A stretch of 64,000 nucleotides of DNA from Vanessa cardui (taxonomy: Eukaryota > Arthropoda > Insecta > Lepidoptera > Nymphalidae). This document shows positions 33,916 through 45,808 of this stretch, in pieces; position 1 is the stretch's first letter, and each line of letters opens with the position of its first letter. Location of the stretch: NCBI RefSeq assembly GCF_905220365.1, contig NC_061135.1, forward strand, positions 2,373,501-2,437,500, read 5' to 3'. The notes beneath the pieces are model-generated. The model saw only the letters and a program-made list of their open reading frames with translations, searched no databases and was not told the DNA's origin. The translations under genes were made by a program, and so were the position numbers.

Positions 33916-33960
33916 TACCTTAAAATATTTTAAGCATACCGCTTAAAATATTTTAAGGTA
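33916..33960. repeat. Perfect 20-bp-arm hairpin
   Basis: Arms 33916-33935 and 33941-33960 are exact reverse complements (left arm TACCTTAAAATATTTTAAGC) with a 5-nt loop ATACC. Confidence 0.95.
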
Positions 33961-34312
33961 TTAACTATTGAAGATATAACATTAATGGAACATTGCTTGT
34001 ACTTGTTTATATTTAGTAATTGCATGCCGTCGGAGCATTTTAGAACCAATTCGGGAACAATTGACAAACCGGAAAATTACTATTTGGAAATCGAATGAGA
34101 CTACGACCACCGGCTTTATTCACTAGTTTCATTATAGACTAAGTATATTTACTTAAAGGCATAATTGTTATTTACAATTTTGCTTGTAGGTTAAAGCACT
34201 ATCTTTACGGTATTATTGTTAAATGAGAACTGACTAGGAAGTGAGGTCGCCGGTCAGACGAAGAAAAAAAGATATCCATCTTGTACCGGTACTTAAAATT
34301 TAACTGTCAGAT

Positions 34313-34343
34313 GCGTTCTTAATGTGGAATACATTAAGAACGC
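34313..34343. repeat. Perfect 13-bp-arm hairpin
   Basis: GCGTTCTTAATGT, loop GGAAT, ACATTAAGAACGC. Confidence 0.9.
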
Positions 34344-34671
34344 CTCTATAATATTTGTTTGGTATATAACTGAAATTTAGTCGTCGATATTTATTTTAAA
34401 TGTTTAAGTACATTGTCAATTACAATATAGTATAACTTTAATAGTATAACTTTTGCATGAGTATCATACATGTTATGGGACGCTTTTGAATTTTGCCTCT
34501 AAGATAATTTCATCCACAAGAAAACGAATAGTTTGTAAGCATTAACGTAACGTCGTTAGTGAGCTGAGAAATCTTGGTTGTTTTGAAATCTCAATTGTTT
34601 TTTCAGTTATTATTTGGCTTGAAGGGAAATATTGAGTTTTAATAGCGATATTTTTTATTTATAATTGGTTT

Positions 34672-35030
34672 GCAGACTGGTTAATGCCACTTGTTGGTAA
34701 GTGGTCATTACATCATTCATTTGTCATTGGTCACCAAAATACTGACCCTTATATCGCCAATGCTCAGTTAACCTTGGAAACTAAGAGGTTGATCCGAGAG
34801 GTTAATCGAGTCACGGGCTCCGACTTCGCAAGCTTAGAGTGTGAGTGGGTACCCAAACCTTGAAATCGAAGGTGCCAATTAGCCTTCGTTGTTAAGATGT
34901 TACATTCCTTGTGCCTGTTACCTTGCTTACCACCCACAATCTGAACACATATAATGTTAGTATTGTTGGGACATAAAATATGTAATGACTGAATGGTACC
35001 TACTACCATGAAAAGACAAGACAAGTGACC
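34672..35030 (+). repeat. Diverged Rep-B copy with an insertion of about 105 bp
   Basis: Rep-B motifs GTTGGTAAGTGGTCATTACA and TAACCTTGGAAACTAAGA occur before the insert, and AAGATGTTACATTCCTTGTG after it. The unrelated, GC-richer block at about 34790-34893 is flanked by TAAGA on both sides. Confidence 0.55.
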
Positions 35031-35464
35031 AGTGAAATGCCATGCGACTGTCAGTCGATTCGATCTATTACTTTGTTTAATACGCTGTACGAATCATAAG
35101 CTATATTTTACAATGTAACAGCGATTCCCAAGACAAATTGCATACGCTTCGCTAGATAGTGAAACATGCTGGAAAATGTAACATCTTATTTATACCCGTG
35201 AGATGAATTCTCGAAGACACTATTGCATATATTTTATCACAAGCATTTATCCATTTCTGCAACGAACTCGTATTTTAGAGACGGTTGTTTCTGTTTTTTT
35301 TTGGACCTGTGTATAGAATATGGATATTAATGAAAATTAATACATCACGACTTTTATACCAAAACTTTAAAAATGAACTATCTATATCAAGAGATGATAA
35401 GGGTTTGTTTGCTAATAATTTTTGATCACATGACGTAGTGCGAACCAGTGGCGATATACGCAAG

Positions 35465-35575
35465 GCGGAAAGCAGGAGCAGGATGCGAGTAGCCGGAAAA
35501 AGACCACTATGGAGTGCACTTGGAGAGGCCTATGCCCAGCTGTGGACAAAAACGGGCTGACGATGACGTATTGTT
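35465..35575 (+). pseudogene. RTE-type LINE 3' end fragment
   Basis: Reads RVAGKRPLWSALGEAYAQLW then TKTG and a stop, followed by TGACGATGACG. This is the C-terminal signature of lepidopteran RTE elements (compare WQSLEEAF at the end of ORF2 at 580). Only about 35 codons remain. Confidence 0.65.
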
Positions 35576-36767
35576 AATATTTTATATGATAGATATCGTG
35601 GTTTGAAATTCCCCACAAATCAACAAGTGCTCAAATTTTCTTGGAATCTACCCGAATATTTTTTGTCAAATATTGCTCTCTGCAAACCCCACCCCACCTT
35701 TGCAAACTATGATCCCTGAACAGTAAAACTATTGTTAATAAAATGCTTGGATGTTTCTCTTAAAATTATCTATTATATAGATTGATAGGTAAAGGTCATC
35801 TTAGCCAGCTGTCTATGAAAAATTATCTCCAAATCAAGACAAGCTTCTTCATCGCATTTTTCCAGCATATTCTAGACGACATAAAGACCTATCCTTTCAT
35901 TATTTCCAAAATATACATTTTTTTTCGTCAAAACAATTTAATTTGCTTATCTCAAATGTTGCCTGACTATTTTTTAGACAGACTAATAAATAGCATTAGC
36001 AAACCCGAAGTCCAACAAGATTTTAATCAGTATAAGCTGTGCATTTAAAAATGTGATCTTATTTTGTGCCATTATACCAGAATAAGACATTACTTTAATC
36101 AAAATTGGGTAGGTTTTTTTACAGCGAATATCGTTTAATCTTTGCGACGAAAATCTGAAAATTCGCGTTTCGCCAAGAGCAAATCATTACCAAAGCAGTG
36201 CTCAGAATACGAATAGGCCACGATTACAGTAATGGTCACATTTAATACAAAAGTCACTTTGAGTTTTCTAATCCTAAAATAACGTATAAAGATCGTAATA
36301 TCAATGGGAAATTTGATCGATCATTTAAAACAAAAGACATCGCTAACTGTTTTCAATAAAGTTGTCCATTCAATATTAATAATATTATGAACATTTACCG
36401 TTCATTCAGTAGTATTTTTATGAAGTTGACGTAGAAACTGTCGATAGTTGCGCTAACGTGTAGATTCTAAACGGAAACGTCATTTATTCGTACGACGTTT
36501 TTATCTGTATTGTTCTATAGTGAACATGTTCCCTTCATTATTCTAGAACCAATATGCATTGAGTCTAGATACATACTCGTCTCTATCAAATAGACAATGT
36601 ATAAGTTTCGATAGTTTCTAGAATTAATCAAGTAACATTGCACCAATGTTATTTTATCTTTCTAATTCGACTTATATTCGGCGGTGCAGGGAAACATACC
36701 AGTATGTTAAATATAAACTTACCACTGTGATGAAGCAGTTTGGTGAAAGCTAAAATACTCCTTTTTT
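35576..36767. other. Spacer, nothing recognised
   Basis: Contains an 88-codon open frame at 35782-36048 with no recognisable motif; probably chance. Confidence 0.3.
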
Positions 36768-37030
36768 TCTTATATGTTGAAGGAGGCAAACGAGCAGGAG
36801 GCTCAACTAATGGAAAGTGATCACCACGGCCCATGGACGTCTGCAACACCGAGTTGCTTGGTGTGTTGCCGGCTTTTAACGAAAGAGTACGCTCTTATCT
36901 TAAGGGTTCCCAAATCGTATCGGTTCGGAAAAATCGCCGGAATCAAAAGCATTTTTCCACAGAGTTGGTTCCACAGAGTGGTTGTGCGAGGTAAAAAATG
37001 TCTTGTAAATAGCGCTTTTTTGGATTCGTT
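36768..37030 (+). repeat. Rep-C copy
   Basis: GAAGGAGGCAAACGAGCAGG, CGGCCCATGGACGTCTGCAA, TCGTATCGGTTCGGAAAAAT and GGTTCCACAGAGTGGTTGTG follow the consensus order. Confidence 0.65.
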
Positions 37031-38069
37031 CTCAAAAATTAGCCTTAACACATCGGTTGGACATTTAAAGGCATTTACTTCAACTACTTACAATATGGCT
37101 ATGTTGGTTTGAAGCCAAGTGAGTTGATCTTATAATATTTGATATACTCTCATTAAGTATTTGATATGACTACTAAAATGCGTTTGCCCTCTGATTGAAC
37201 TCTGCTAGAATACGTGCTTAGTATATTTTTAATTAACGGATAAATGTGAACTACAACTTGATAAAACCATTGATTTATAAATAAGAAAATAACCCATCAA
37301 CTGATTACATCTAAAGAGAAAAGAAAACTTTATGTCTTTTAAAATATTACATAGAACGACAAACTATTATCACATCAAGAGTAATACAAGACGAACCAAA
37401 TTAAATGACATGAGTAAAGAGTAAAGACCGGGACGCCCTCCGGACACATGCCAAAATCTCTCAAGGACCTGGATATCATCCAATTAAGCAAAATGACAGC
37501 CAAATCTGACTGAATGAAAGTATTAAATCGATATTATTCAGTCGAATAGACAACGTAGATTAAAGTCAGGGATACAAATCGTGAAGATTAAAATTTCGGT
37601 ATACCTTTTTGTTTTCCATACAAACAGTAATTAAGTAAACCTACATTAGATTTCTTCTTCTTTCTTTCTTTAGATTTCCCTTTTTTAATAAGACAAGTTT
37701 TTGTAGATATTAAGTAGTATGAGTCAAAATATCTTGTGCTATCCTGTTTCCCTGGCACCTAGTTTTCATTTGTAGTTTAAAGGCCAGCAAGACCGAAATA
37801 CTGGTGTTTCGAAATGGATGGATGATGATTGTGGAAGGATTTTATATGTCGCCGGCGGTTGTAGTCACTTTCCATCGTTTGTCACTCATAACGTACAAAA
37901 GTGCGTTTATATATATATTTTTTATTAAAAGTAATTATATGCATACGGGTTTGCTTGTGACGCTAGTTTTAATATGTTTGTTTAATTATTATAAAGCAAG
38001 TTTGCGCTGTGTACCGTATTGTGTTCAATGTATTTTTTTTTCTCAACTATTATGATTGTCTACATAGTA
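37031..38069. other. Spacer, nothing recognised
   Basis: Includes a (TTCTT)n-like run at 37649-37672; no gene seen. Confidence 0.3.
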
Positions 38070-38165
38070 TAAAATTAAGTCGCTTTTCGCTGCCTAGATT
38101 TTTTAAACTACGCAACGGATTTTAATACGGTTTTCTTAAATAAATAGAGCGATTCAAGAAGAATA
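38070..38165 (+). repeat. Helitron-related fragment
   Basis: AAGTCGCTTTTCGCTGCC, CTACGCAACGGATTTTAATA and TAAATAGAGCGATTCAAGAA are the reverse of the motifs at 14330 and 22480. Confidence 0.55.
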
Positions 38166-38169
38166 TATT

Positions 38170-38208
38170 CAGTAGCTTTTGCATGTATAAAACATGCAAA
38201 AGCTACTG
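38170..38208. repeat. Perfect 17-bp-arm hairpin
   Basis: CAGTAGCTTTTGCATGT (38170-38186), loop ATAAA, exact reverse complement at 38192-38208. It directly follows the Helitron fragment. Confidence 0.95.
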
Positions 38209-38387
38209 TTTGTTTTTAAATCTAAAAGTTGTACACACTAAGACCGTTATTTACACGGTTGTGTGCCGCAGAAATACGACAATTTCAGGGAGTGCAAATA
38301 TTGTTGATTTATAACAGAAATTGTAATTAATTCTGTAGTATTTTAAACTAGTCACTAGATAATCTGAAATATAAAAATCTAAATACA

Positions 38388-38440
38388 CTAGATTTAAGTA
38401 GGCTTTTAAAAGCACCTTTCAAACTTGTAAGGATTATAGT
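38388..38440 (+). repeat. Rep-D fragment
   Basis: TAGATTTAAGTAGGCTTTTA and AAAGCACCTTTCAAAC match the start of Rep-D only. Confidence 0.4.
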
Positions 38441-38706
38441 AAGCCTTCAAACTATATTACAGTAATACAGAATATTTATGTTTGGCTTTAGAATAATTGA
38501 TCAGTAGGTGGCAACTACCAGACGAGCCTCCACAAAGTCCTTGGTTATAAATAACGCGAAGTGTCGTACTACCCAGAGACAATAGCAGTAAATATAAACG
38601 AAGCGGTTAATTTTGATAGCTCGTAAACTTGGTACTTTATCTTTATAGTGCGGTTACTAATCCTTTTGTTTTCTAGCAAATGTATTGCAGTTCCACGAAA
38701 TTTTAG

Positions 38707-38973
38707 AACAACAGCCTGTAAATTTCCCACTGCTGGGCTGAGGCCTCCTCGAGGAGAAAGTTTGGAACATATTCCACCACGCTGTTCCAATGCTAGTGGA
38801 ATACACAAGTGGTTGAATTTCTATGAAATTAGACACATGCAGGCTTCCTCACGATGTTTTCCTCCACCGCCGAGCACGAGATGAATTATAAACATAAATT
38901 AAGCACATGAATATTCAGTGGTGCTTGCCTGGGTTTAAACCCGCAATCATCGGTTAAGATGCACGCGTTCTAA
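38707..38973 (-). mobile_element. SINE-A copy lacking the outer head
   Basis: A short AAC tail and a nearly complete body, but the sequence breaks at GCACGCGTTCTAA, losing the last 20 bp of the head with its A box. It ends in AAATTAAATCTAAATTTAAG of the flank. Confidence 0.85.
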
Positions 38974-40145
38974 ATTAAATCTAAATTTAAGAACACGATG
39001 CATTTATCTCTCGATTTAGCAATTGGGGATTTTTAATGGAAAATCTGCTACTGAGTTTTAAAGATAGAATAGATATATTAATTCGAAGATAAGTTTACAG
39101 TTTTGCGATTGGTTTTATACAATAGTTCCGTTTCGCAATATCGATAAACAGTGACTTATTTCCGGTTTCCGAAGTGGAATTAGAGATTGTTTGTGTGCTC
39201 ATTGTTGATAAGGTTTGTTAATATTCGCTTTAGAAAAATGTTTCAACTGTATTTTCTTGAGTAACAAAAATATAAAAAAGGTCTTTAATTTTATGTTATA
39301 AATGCGAAGTAATCCTTGTTACTTTTCAAGCTTAAACCGCTGAACTTAAAATTTCAGTATTGAGATAGTTTGAGTACAGGGAAAAGAGAACCTTTTTTTT
39401 AATTCACCCTTGAGGGGATAAAACATGGATTTGAATTTGGTGTATAGGTAAAGTTTTATAAATTATGCGCGGGTAAAACCGCAGGTTCTGCTAGTATATA
39501 ATTTAGTTTTACTGTTTGTAATATAAAAATAGCCGATGTTTTCCTAAATGCATGTATTTATATATTTTTAAATTTTTTGTCTGTGTGTCTGTTAGTTACG
39601 ACTAATTACGGCTGGACCTCCAGCCGATCAAGGGATATTTTGACAGAACTTTCACAGGCATTCAGGGTTTTTTGCAAATTCTATCACGAAGTCGCGGGCA
39701 GAGATAGTAACAAATATAAGTGTTGAGAAAAATAATATTTTTTTATAGTTTTAATTATTTCGCTAACGGGTAACTATTTAAGTTCTTATATTACTTGTAA
39801 TGAAATCTTAATTGAATTTGTGTTATATTAATAAAATTTAAAATAATTTGAATTTTATAAACATTTTATTCGGTTTTATAATAGTGTATATTTTAATATT
39901 AATTAACATTAAGTCCTTAAATATTATATACAAATATATCTAAATTTAAATAAGCTCGTATATAAATATTGACCGAGCGAAAAAAATATTTAATTAAATC
40001 ATAATGGGTAATTGGAAAAGTAAATATGATACATACATATAAATATGGATAGGTAATATAATGTATGTACTAAATGTTTGTCGTATATATTGTCGCTGTT
40101 AGAAATATTAACCATTTCTTATATCACCAATGTGCTATCGACCTA
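38974..40145. other. Spacer containing a Helitron-like end at 39290-39497
   Basis: 39290-39497 starts ATGTTATAAATGCGAAGTAA and ends GCGGGTAAAACCGCAGGTTC then TGCTAG and T, a probable old non-autonomous Helitron. 39570-39700 also has Helitron-like wording (CTCCAGCCGATCAAG). The rest is AT-rich. Confidence 0.4.
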
Positions 40146-40305
40146 AGAAATCAAAATCAAAATCCAAATTAACTTTACTCAAGTAGGCTGTTACAAGCAC
40201 TTTTGAGTCTTCATTTTAAAATTAAGTGAAGCTACGACCGACTTTAAAAGTAGATTCTACCGCGAAGAACCGGCAAGAAATTCAGTAGTTACTCTTTTTC
40301 GGAGA
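40146..40305 (+). repeat. Rep-D copy
   Basis: ATCAAAATCAAAATCCAAAT, CTCAAGTAGGCTGTTACAAG, GTAGATTCTACCGCGAAGAA, CAGTAGTTACTCTTTTTC. Confidence 0.65.
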
Positions 40306-40490
40306 AGTCGGTTACTTCAAAAAGGAGGAGGTTATCAATTCGTCTGTATTTTTTTATTTTTTTATATTTGTCACCTCATAACTTTTCACTGGGTGGATCG
40401 ATTTTGATAATTATTTTTTGTTTGAAATGTAGTGCTTCCCGTGTGGTTCCATTTTAATTTTATTCTGTTCCGATCATGGTATCCATATGA
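40306..40490 (+). repeat. Partial relative of the 10468 element
   Basis: AAGTCGGTTACTTCAAAAAG, GAGGAGGTTATCAATTCGTC, GGGTGGATCGATTTTGATAA and CTTCCCGTGTGGTTCCATTT follow the left-end order of that family. Confidence 0.55.
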
Positions 40491-40651
40491 AAATGATATA
40501 AGTCTTAAACTTGCATTATATATGTGCGCGATAAATAGGTGAATAACTCAAATTATGCCTATAATTACATGAGATATACACATATAATGATAGTATATAG
40601 ATTGCAACTGACTTGAGAATGCCCGTCTTGGCTAAACTTGGTCAAGTGTAC

Positions 40652-40940
40652 TTAGTGGTAGGGCTTTGTGCAAGCCCGTCTGGGTAGGTACCACCTACTC
40701 ATCAGTTATTCTACCGCCAAACAACAGTACTCAGTATTGTTGTGTTCCGGTGTGAAGGGTGAGTGAGCCAGTGCAACTAAAGGCACAAGGGACGTAACAT
40801 CTTAGTTCCCAAGGTTGGTGGCATTGACATTGACGATGTAAGGAATAGTTAATATTTCTAACAGCGTCATTGTCTATGGGTGATGGTGACCATTTACCAT
40901 CATGTGGCCTATATGGTCGTCCGCCATCCTATACCATAAA
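40652..40940 (-). repeat. Rep-B copy, full length
   Basis: One of the best-preserved copies: GTGGTAGGGCTTTGTGCAAG, TACTCATCAGTTATTCTACC, TGTGTTCCGGTGTGAAGGGT, ending CCTATACCATAAAAAG. Confidence 0.8.
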
Positions 40941-41164
40941 AAGTCATCTCTACTAATCTATACATACATTTATGCTTCTTAACTTTGAATTTTATGAGCT
41001 TCATTGAACTTTAAGGAAAACACAGACTTTTATATACCTAATACCAGACGAAAAACCACGGAAAAGCGAGCGAAGCTGCGGTTAGAGTACAGTTAGTATA
41101 AAAGAATTATCGAGAAAAAAAGTAAAGTACTAGCCCGTAAATTACCCGCTGCTGGGCTAAGGCC

Positions 41165-42105
41165 TTTTTTTTTTCTTTTTCTCGCTGGAAAAACGTATTA
41201 GGCGCTTCCCCCACGTGATGGAAAGTGGGGGGGTGTGTGGGACTCCCCGGAGCCCTGAACGCCAAGTACGCCCAAGCACACCGGGTTTACCCACTAAAAA
41301 ACCAGCGGTACCCTCTCCGTCTTTCGGCGGACGCCACGGGATCGCTTACGCATGCTACCGTGACGCCCTGACGGTCGGCCCGTCTATACGGGCCTCCAAC
41401 AACTAGGGGGGATTTCCAGGGTACTGGGACCCCCCCTGGTCCCTACGGCGCCTATTGAGGCGGAGGGAGAAGGTGCGCGAAGGGCCTTTTCCTTCTCCCC
41501 GGTCGTCTTCTGCGGAGCGAATCAGCGGCGGCATTCTTTTCCCGCTCCCGCTCCGCTGCTTCCTTCTGCGACATGACACTTTCGCAGAAGGAGCGCATCT
41601 CCGACCAGCACATCTCGCTACCGAGCATGGCGTTGATAACGCTCGGCAGCGAGAGGTCTCCGCCCATACTCGCCGTAAGGGTGTGCCTCTGGGGCCTCCA
41701 CGCAGCACACTCGTACAGGGTGTGATACGCCGTGTCCACTGGCGCACCACATTCGTGGCAGGAGGGTGACTCCTCCCGCCGCGCTATCCCGTGCAGGTAC
41801 TTACCGAAGCATCCGTGTCCGGTAAGTACCTGCGTCATTCTGTACGACAATGTGCCGTGCTTCCTCTCGACCCAGCGACTCAAGTGGGGACGGATGGCCT
41901 CCACTGTCGTTAGGCCCGCCGTGGGAGACCCCAGATCCTCCTGCCATCGGGCGATCAGGGCTTGCTGGGCTAGAGCCCTGATCCGCCCGACCTCCGCCGA
42001 CCCTAGACGGTCGTCGCGGTCCCTCGCCTCGACCCGGAACCGGTACACTTCCGCGAGCACCTCCGCCTGGAGCTCCCAGGGCGGATCACCCGCGAGAAGT
42101 GTCGG
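41165..42105 (-). mobile_element. 5'-truncated R1-like LINE inserted in SINE-A
   Basis: The 941-bp insert ends at the left in an A-rich tail (T-rich on plus, 41165-41180) and has exact 14-bp duplications of SINE sequence on both sides (41151-41164, 42106-42119). It holds the end of ORF2 and a 3' UTR also found alone at 18003-18150 and 31385-31620. It is GC-rich compared with the surroundings. Confidence 0.92.
41452..42105 (-). pseudogene. C-terminal 217 codons of an R1-like ORF2
   Basis: The frame is open from the insertion edge to the stop at 41452. It reads PTLLAGDPPWELQAE, then EVYRFRVEARDRDDR, HGTLSYRMTQVLTGHGCF and the zinc-knuckle-like CHECGAPVDTAYHTLYEC (a CCHC finger), followed by an Arg-rich tail (RRRRPGRRKR). 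This is the post-RT nucleic-acid-binding region of R1/Jockey-group LINEs. Endonuclease and reverse transcriptase are missing because reverse transcription stopped early; no lesion is seen in the part retained. Confidence 0.85.
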
Positions 42106-42385
42106 GCTGGGCTAAGGCCTCCTCTCCCATTAAGGAGACGGTTTGGAACATATTCCACCACGCTGTTCCAATGCGCGTTGGTGGAATGCACATGTGGCAG
42201 GATTTCGATGAAATTAGACACATGCAGGTATCCTCATGATGTTTTCCTTCACCGCCGAGCACGACATGAATTATAAACACAAATTAAGTACATACGAGTA
42301 TATATAGTGGTGCTTGCCTGGGTTTGAACCCGAAATCATCGGTTAAGGCGCGTGCAGCGTTCTTACCACTGGGTCATCTCGGCTC

Positions 42386-42849
42386 ACATTATCGAGAAAT
42401 CGTTTTTAATTTACTAAAAAGATAATTTGAAGGAAATCGCCGTGGGGAACACGTAAAGAACTATGAGATCCTCTAAAGCTTAATTTATGTATACCCCTGT
42501 TTGGAATGCTTCCAAGTAAATATAGATAGTTCTTCTATGTAAGATGTCGTGAGTTATTGAGCTGGTTATTTTATAGAAACGCTCTTTTAGATTGAACTGA
42601 TTAGGTGAAAGTTAAGAATTAAAACATTATTTTTATAATAAATGACTTTAGACAGGTTTGCACAATATTTGGATATTTGTAATTTGGTATACATTCTTCA
42701 TACTATAATCAAATACGTTACATGGTATAAGTTTTATGGATATTGGTAGTGTTTTAGAGTGTTGGTTGTCATGTTTTAGACTAAAAGTAGTCTATGTTCT
42801 TTCTTGGTATCTTATGTATACATATAAAAATATATACACCAACACAAAC
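42386..42849. other. AT-rich spacer
   Basis: Nothing recognised. Confidence 0.3.
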
Positions 42850-43222
<373 letters not shown>

Positions 43223-43391
43223 GCTTAAATATTTACAAATATGAACTAAAACTAGTTATTGTATAAATTTTGACCGCGTGGAATGGTGGCAAGAATGAGC
43301 ATATATATATCTTATATAGTTCAATCGGTTGAAAATTTAATGAGATTTATACAATTTTTCAACCCCTATGGGTGCCCCTTAGGGGTGTTAA

Positions 43392-43478
43392 ATCAAATCA
43401 AAATAACTTTTATTCAAGTAGACTTTTACAAGCACTTTTGAATGGTCATTTTACAGTTAAGTAAAGCTACCACTTATA
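43392..43478 (+). repeat. Rep-D fragment
   Basis: AATCAAATCAAAATAACTTT, TTCAAGTAGACTTTTACAAG, GTAAAGCTACCACTT. Confidence 0.55.
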
Positions 43479-44191
43479 TATACTATCAAAATCCTACGTA
43501 CTAGAACGTAGGTTTTCTGCCTACGTCATAACACCTAACTACATGCCTAATTTCAGCACGATTCGTCCGGTGGTTTGTTCTATGCGTTGATAGATCACTA
43601 TGTCAGTCAGTTAGTTGATTTATTATTACTTTAATGTATAAGTATACTACACCTACATATCTATAGTTGATAAACCAGTGAATTACTACGTATAATCCAA
43701 CAAATTCCCAACACACTCGTAATATTAAACTATGAACTATAACTAAACTAAGTTCTTCGTAATTATCTAATTAATCATTCGATTCGACCCTTGATTCGGT
43801 CTAATTACGCCCGGTCAGAGGTCATTAACGAGCATATTGTTCTAACGGTATGACTTCAAATTATTTATGTGATACTGAAAACATTAAATTGTAGTTCATT
43901 TGATTTATAAATGGAAATTAGGCTTTCATAAATTAACGATAGAATCTTTCCCATAATAAACTGAATGGGGTATTTGTGTATGTTCGTATTTAATCTAAAA
44001 TGGATCTTTGTGTGTGTATAATGTATACAGAATTATTTTTTATGTGTGTGTGGGATGGCGAAATGGAAACTTTCAGGTATAGGAAGAAGACAAAGGGAAA
44101 TGTACTCCAAGGACACGAGAATTATTTGAATATTTTAATGTTTAAATAATTTAAGTTATATTATTAATTTAAAGACTTAAATATTTTTTGA
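43479..44191. other. Spacer, nothing recognised
   Basis: 43490-43610 carries Helitron-like wording (CTAATTTCAGCACGATTCG) but no end is visible. Confidence 0.3.
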
Positions 44192-44345
44192 CGACTTCTA
44201 TGGTCGAGTGGTGTGTACAACGGTTTTCATGGGTACGCCACTTTGAGGTCCCGGATTCGATACCCGGCCGAGTCGATGTATGAGGTTTATTAGTTTTCTA
44301 TGTCATCTTGGGTCTAGGTGTTTGTTATACGTTCGTTACTTCTGA
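44192..44345 (+). mobile_element. SINE-2 copy (tRNA-derived), 3' truncated
   Basis: Box A TGGTCGAGTGG and box B-like GGATTCGATACC lie about 45 bp apart. The body has TTAGTTTTCTATGTCATCTT and CTTCTGATTTTTC. The distal part is lost. Confidence 0.75.
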
Positions 44346-44551
44346 TTTTTCACAACATAAGTGCTGTGATGTTGTTTAATATTTATTATTATTATAACGA
44401 CAATATTTAAAACGAAAAACAAACATTTTTCTCAAACACGTTGATTTTATTCATTATGTATGTGTTATGCTTATGTATAGGTATATATCATTTTGAAGTT
44501 TCATTAAAATCCATTCAATAGTTTTGCGTGAAGAGTTACAGCATAAGTAAG

Positions 44552-44706
44552 TTATCCTTACATTGCCAATGTTTCACCAAACTTGAGAGCTAAGATGTTT
44601 TGTTGCTTGTCCCTGTAATTGCACTGGCTTACTCACCCTTTGAACCAGAATACAACAATATTGTTGTTTAGCGATAACATGCCTGATGGGTGAACCATAC
44701 CTACCC
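44552..44706 (+). repeat. Rep-B fragment, diverged
   Basis: TTACATTGCCAATGTTTCAC, GAGCTAAGATGTTTTGTTGC, CTTACTCACCCTTTGAACC match the Rep-B middle. Confidence 0.5.
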
Positions 44707-45520
44707 AGAAATTATTAAAGATTTTTTAATATATTTATAGACATAGACATAGCCTGTAAATATTGAAGCCAGTCCTTTGTATACAGTAAGTTAATAAACT
44801 ATACTTTCATTGTACTTTTGTGGTAATTTGTGAGCCAATAATAATCTCAGCTCCTATTCTGGTGGCTTAATAGATTGTCCAAACTCTGCTAAACAGTTGA
44901 TATGATAGTTGTGTTATAGTTTTGTTTAGAAAAGTTGTTCGAAAGTAAGCACTCTGCTGAACAGAGTTAGTCGTGACAGCTTTACACAGTATAACTGGTT
45001 TTAACTGGATTGAAACAAAATGTTTGTTTGAACATATTTATGTCAACTATCGATCTATAACTATCAATAATTAATTTATTTATCTTTTGAGGCAAAACAT
45101 TAATAAGCCTATTACAAAATATTAAATACGCGCGGAATATTTTGGTCCTTATGAATGCATTGCTGATAAGTATGCTAGACACAATAATTATTTGAAGTAC
45201 TTTATATTATCACAGAAAAAATGAATTAAAGAAAATACTTAAGTAAAAATTTTGCAATGTTTTTAAACATATATTTTTAATGACTGATTAAGATACAACG
45301 CACAACTTAAAACGGTAGGTCCAACAGAATAAAATTGCCATGAGTATTCTTTACTCACCATGAGTACAGTTAGAGAGGAATATTTGAAAGATGGATGAAA
45401 ATTTGTATCGAGGTTCATAATTATTGCTTTTCATCACTTTAACTGATGAATAAAAAAAGTGACGAACATCCTTTACTGATAAACCGTCACTTTCTTTCGA
45501 AGTACTTTCTCATTGGGGTC
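44707..45520. other. Spacer, nothing recognised
   Basis: AT-rich; no features seen. Confidence 0.3.
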
Positions 45521-45808
45521 CACAACAACAACAACAGCCTATAAATTACTCACTGCTGGGCTAAGGCCTCCTCTCTCTCACTTTGAGAAGAAGATTTGGA
45601 ACATATTCCACCACGCTGTTCCAATGTAGGTTGGTGGAATGCACATGTGGCAGAATTTATATGGTATTAACACACGCAGAGTTTACCGCCGAGCACGAGA
45701 TGAGTTATAACACAAATTAAGCACATGTATCAGTAGTGCTTTTCTGTTATTGAACTCGCAGTCATTGGTTAAGATGCACGCATTCTAACCACTGGGCCAT
45801 CTCGACTC
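45521..45808 (-). mobile_element. SINE-A copy
   Basis: (AAC)n tail, a CTCTCTCTC expansion in the body, a short deletion before GAGTTTACCGCCGAGCACG, and a complete head ending CATCTCGACTC. Confidence 0.88.

Larger units (their letters stand above)
41131..42385 (-). mobile_element. SINE-A copy split by a LINE insertion
   Basis: The SINE 3' end is 41131-41164 and the remainder 42106-42385. The two parts share the 14-bp target duplication GCTGGGCTAAGGCC created by the LINE insertion at 41165-42105. Confidence 0.9.

Noticed and set aside
41455..42115. Plus-strand ORFs of 104 and 127 aa
   Set aside because: GC-rich antisense shadows of the R1-like ORF2 fragment.
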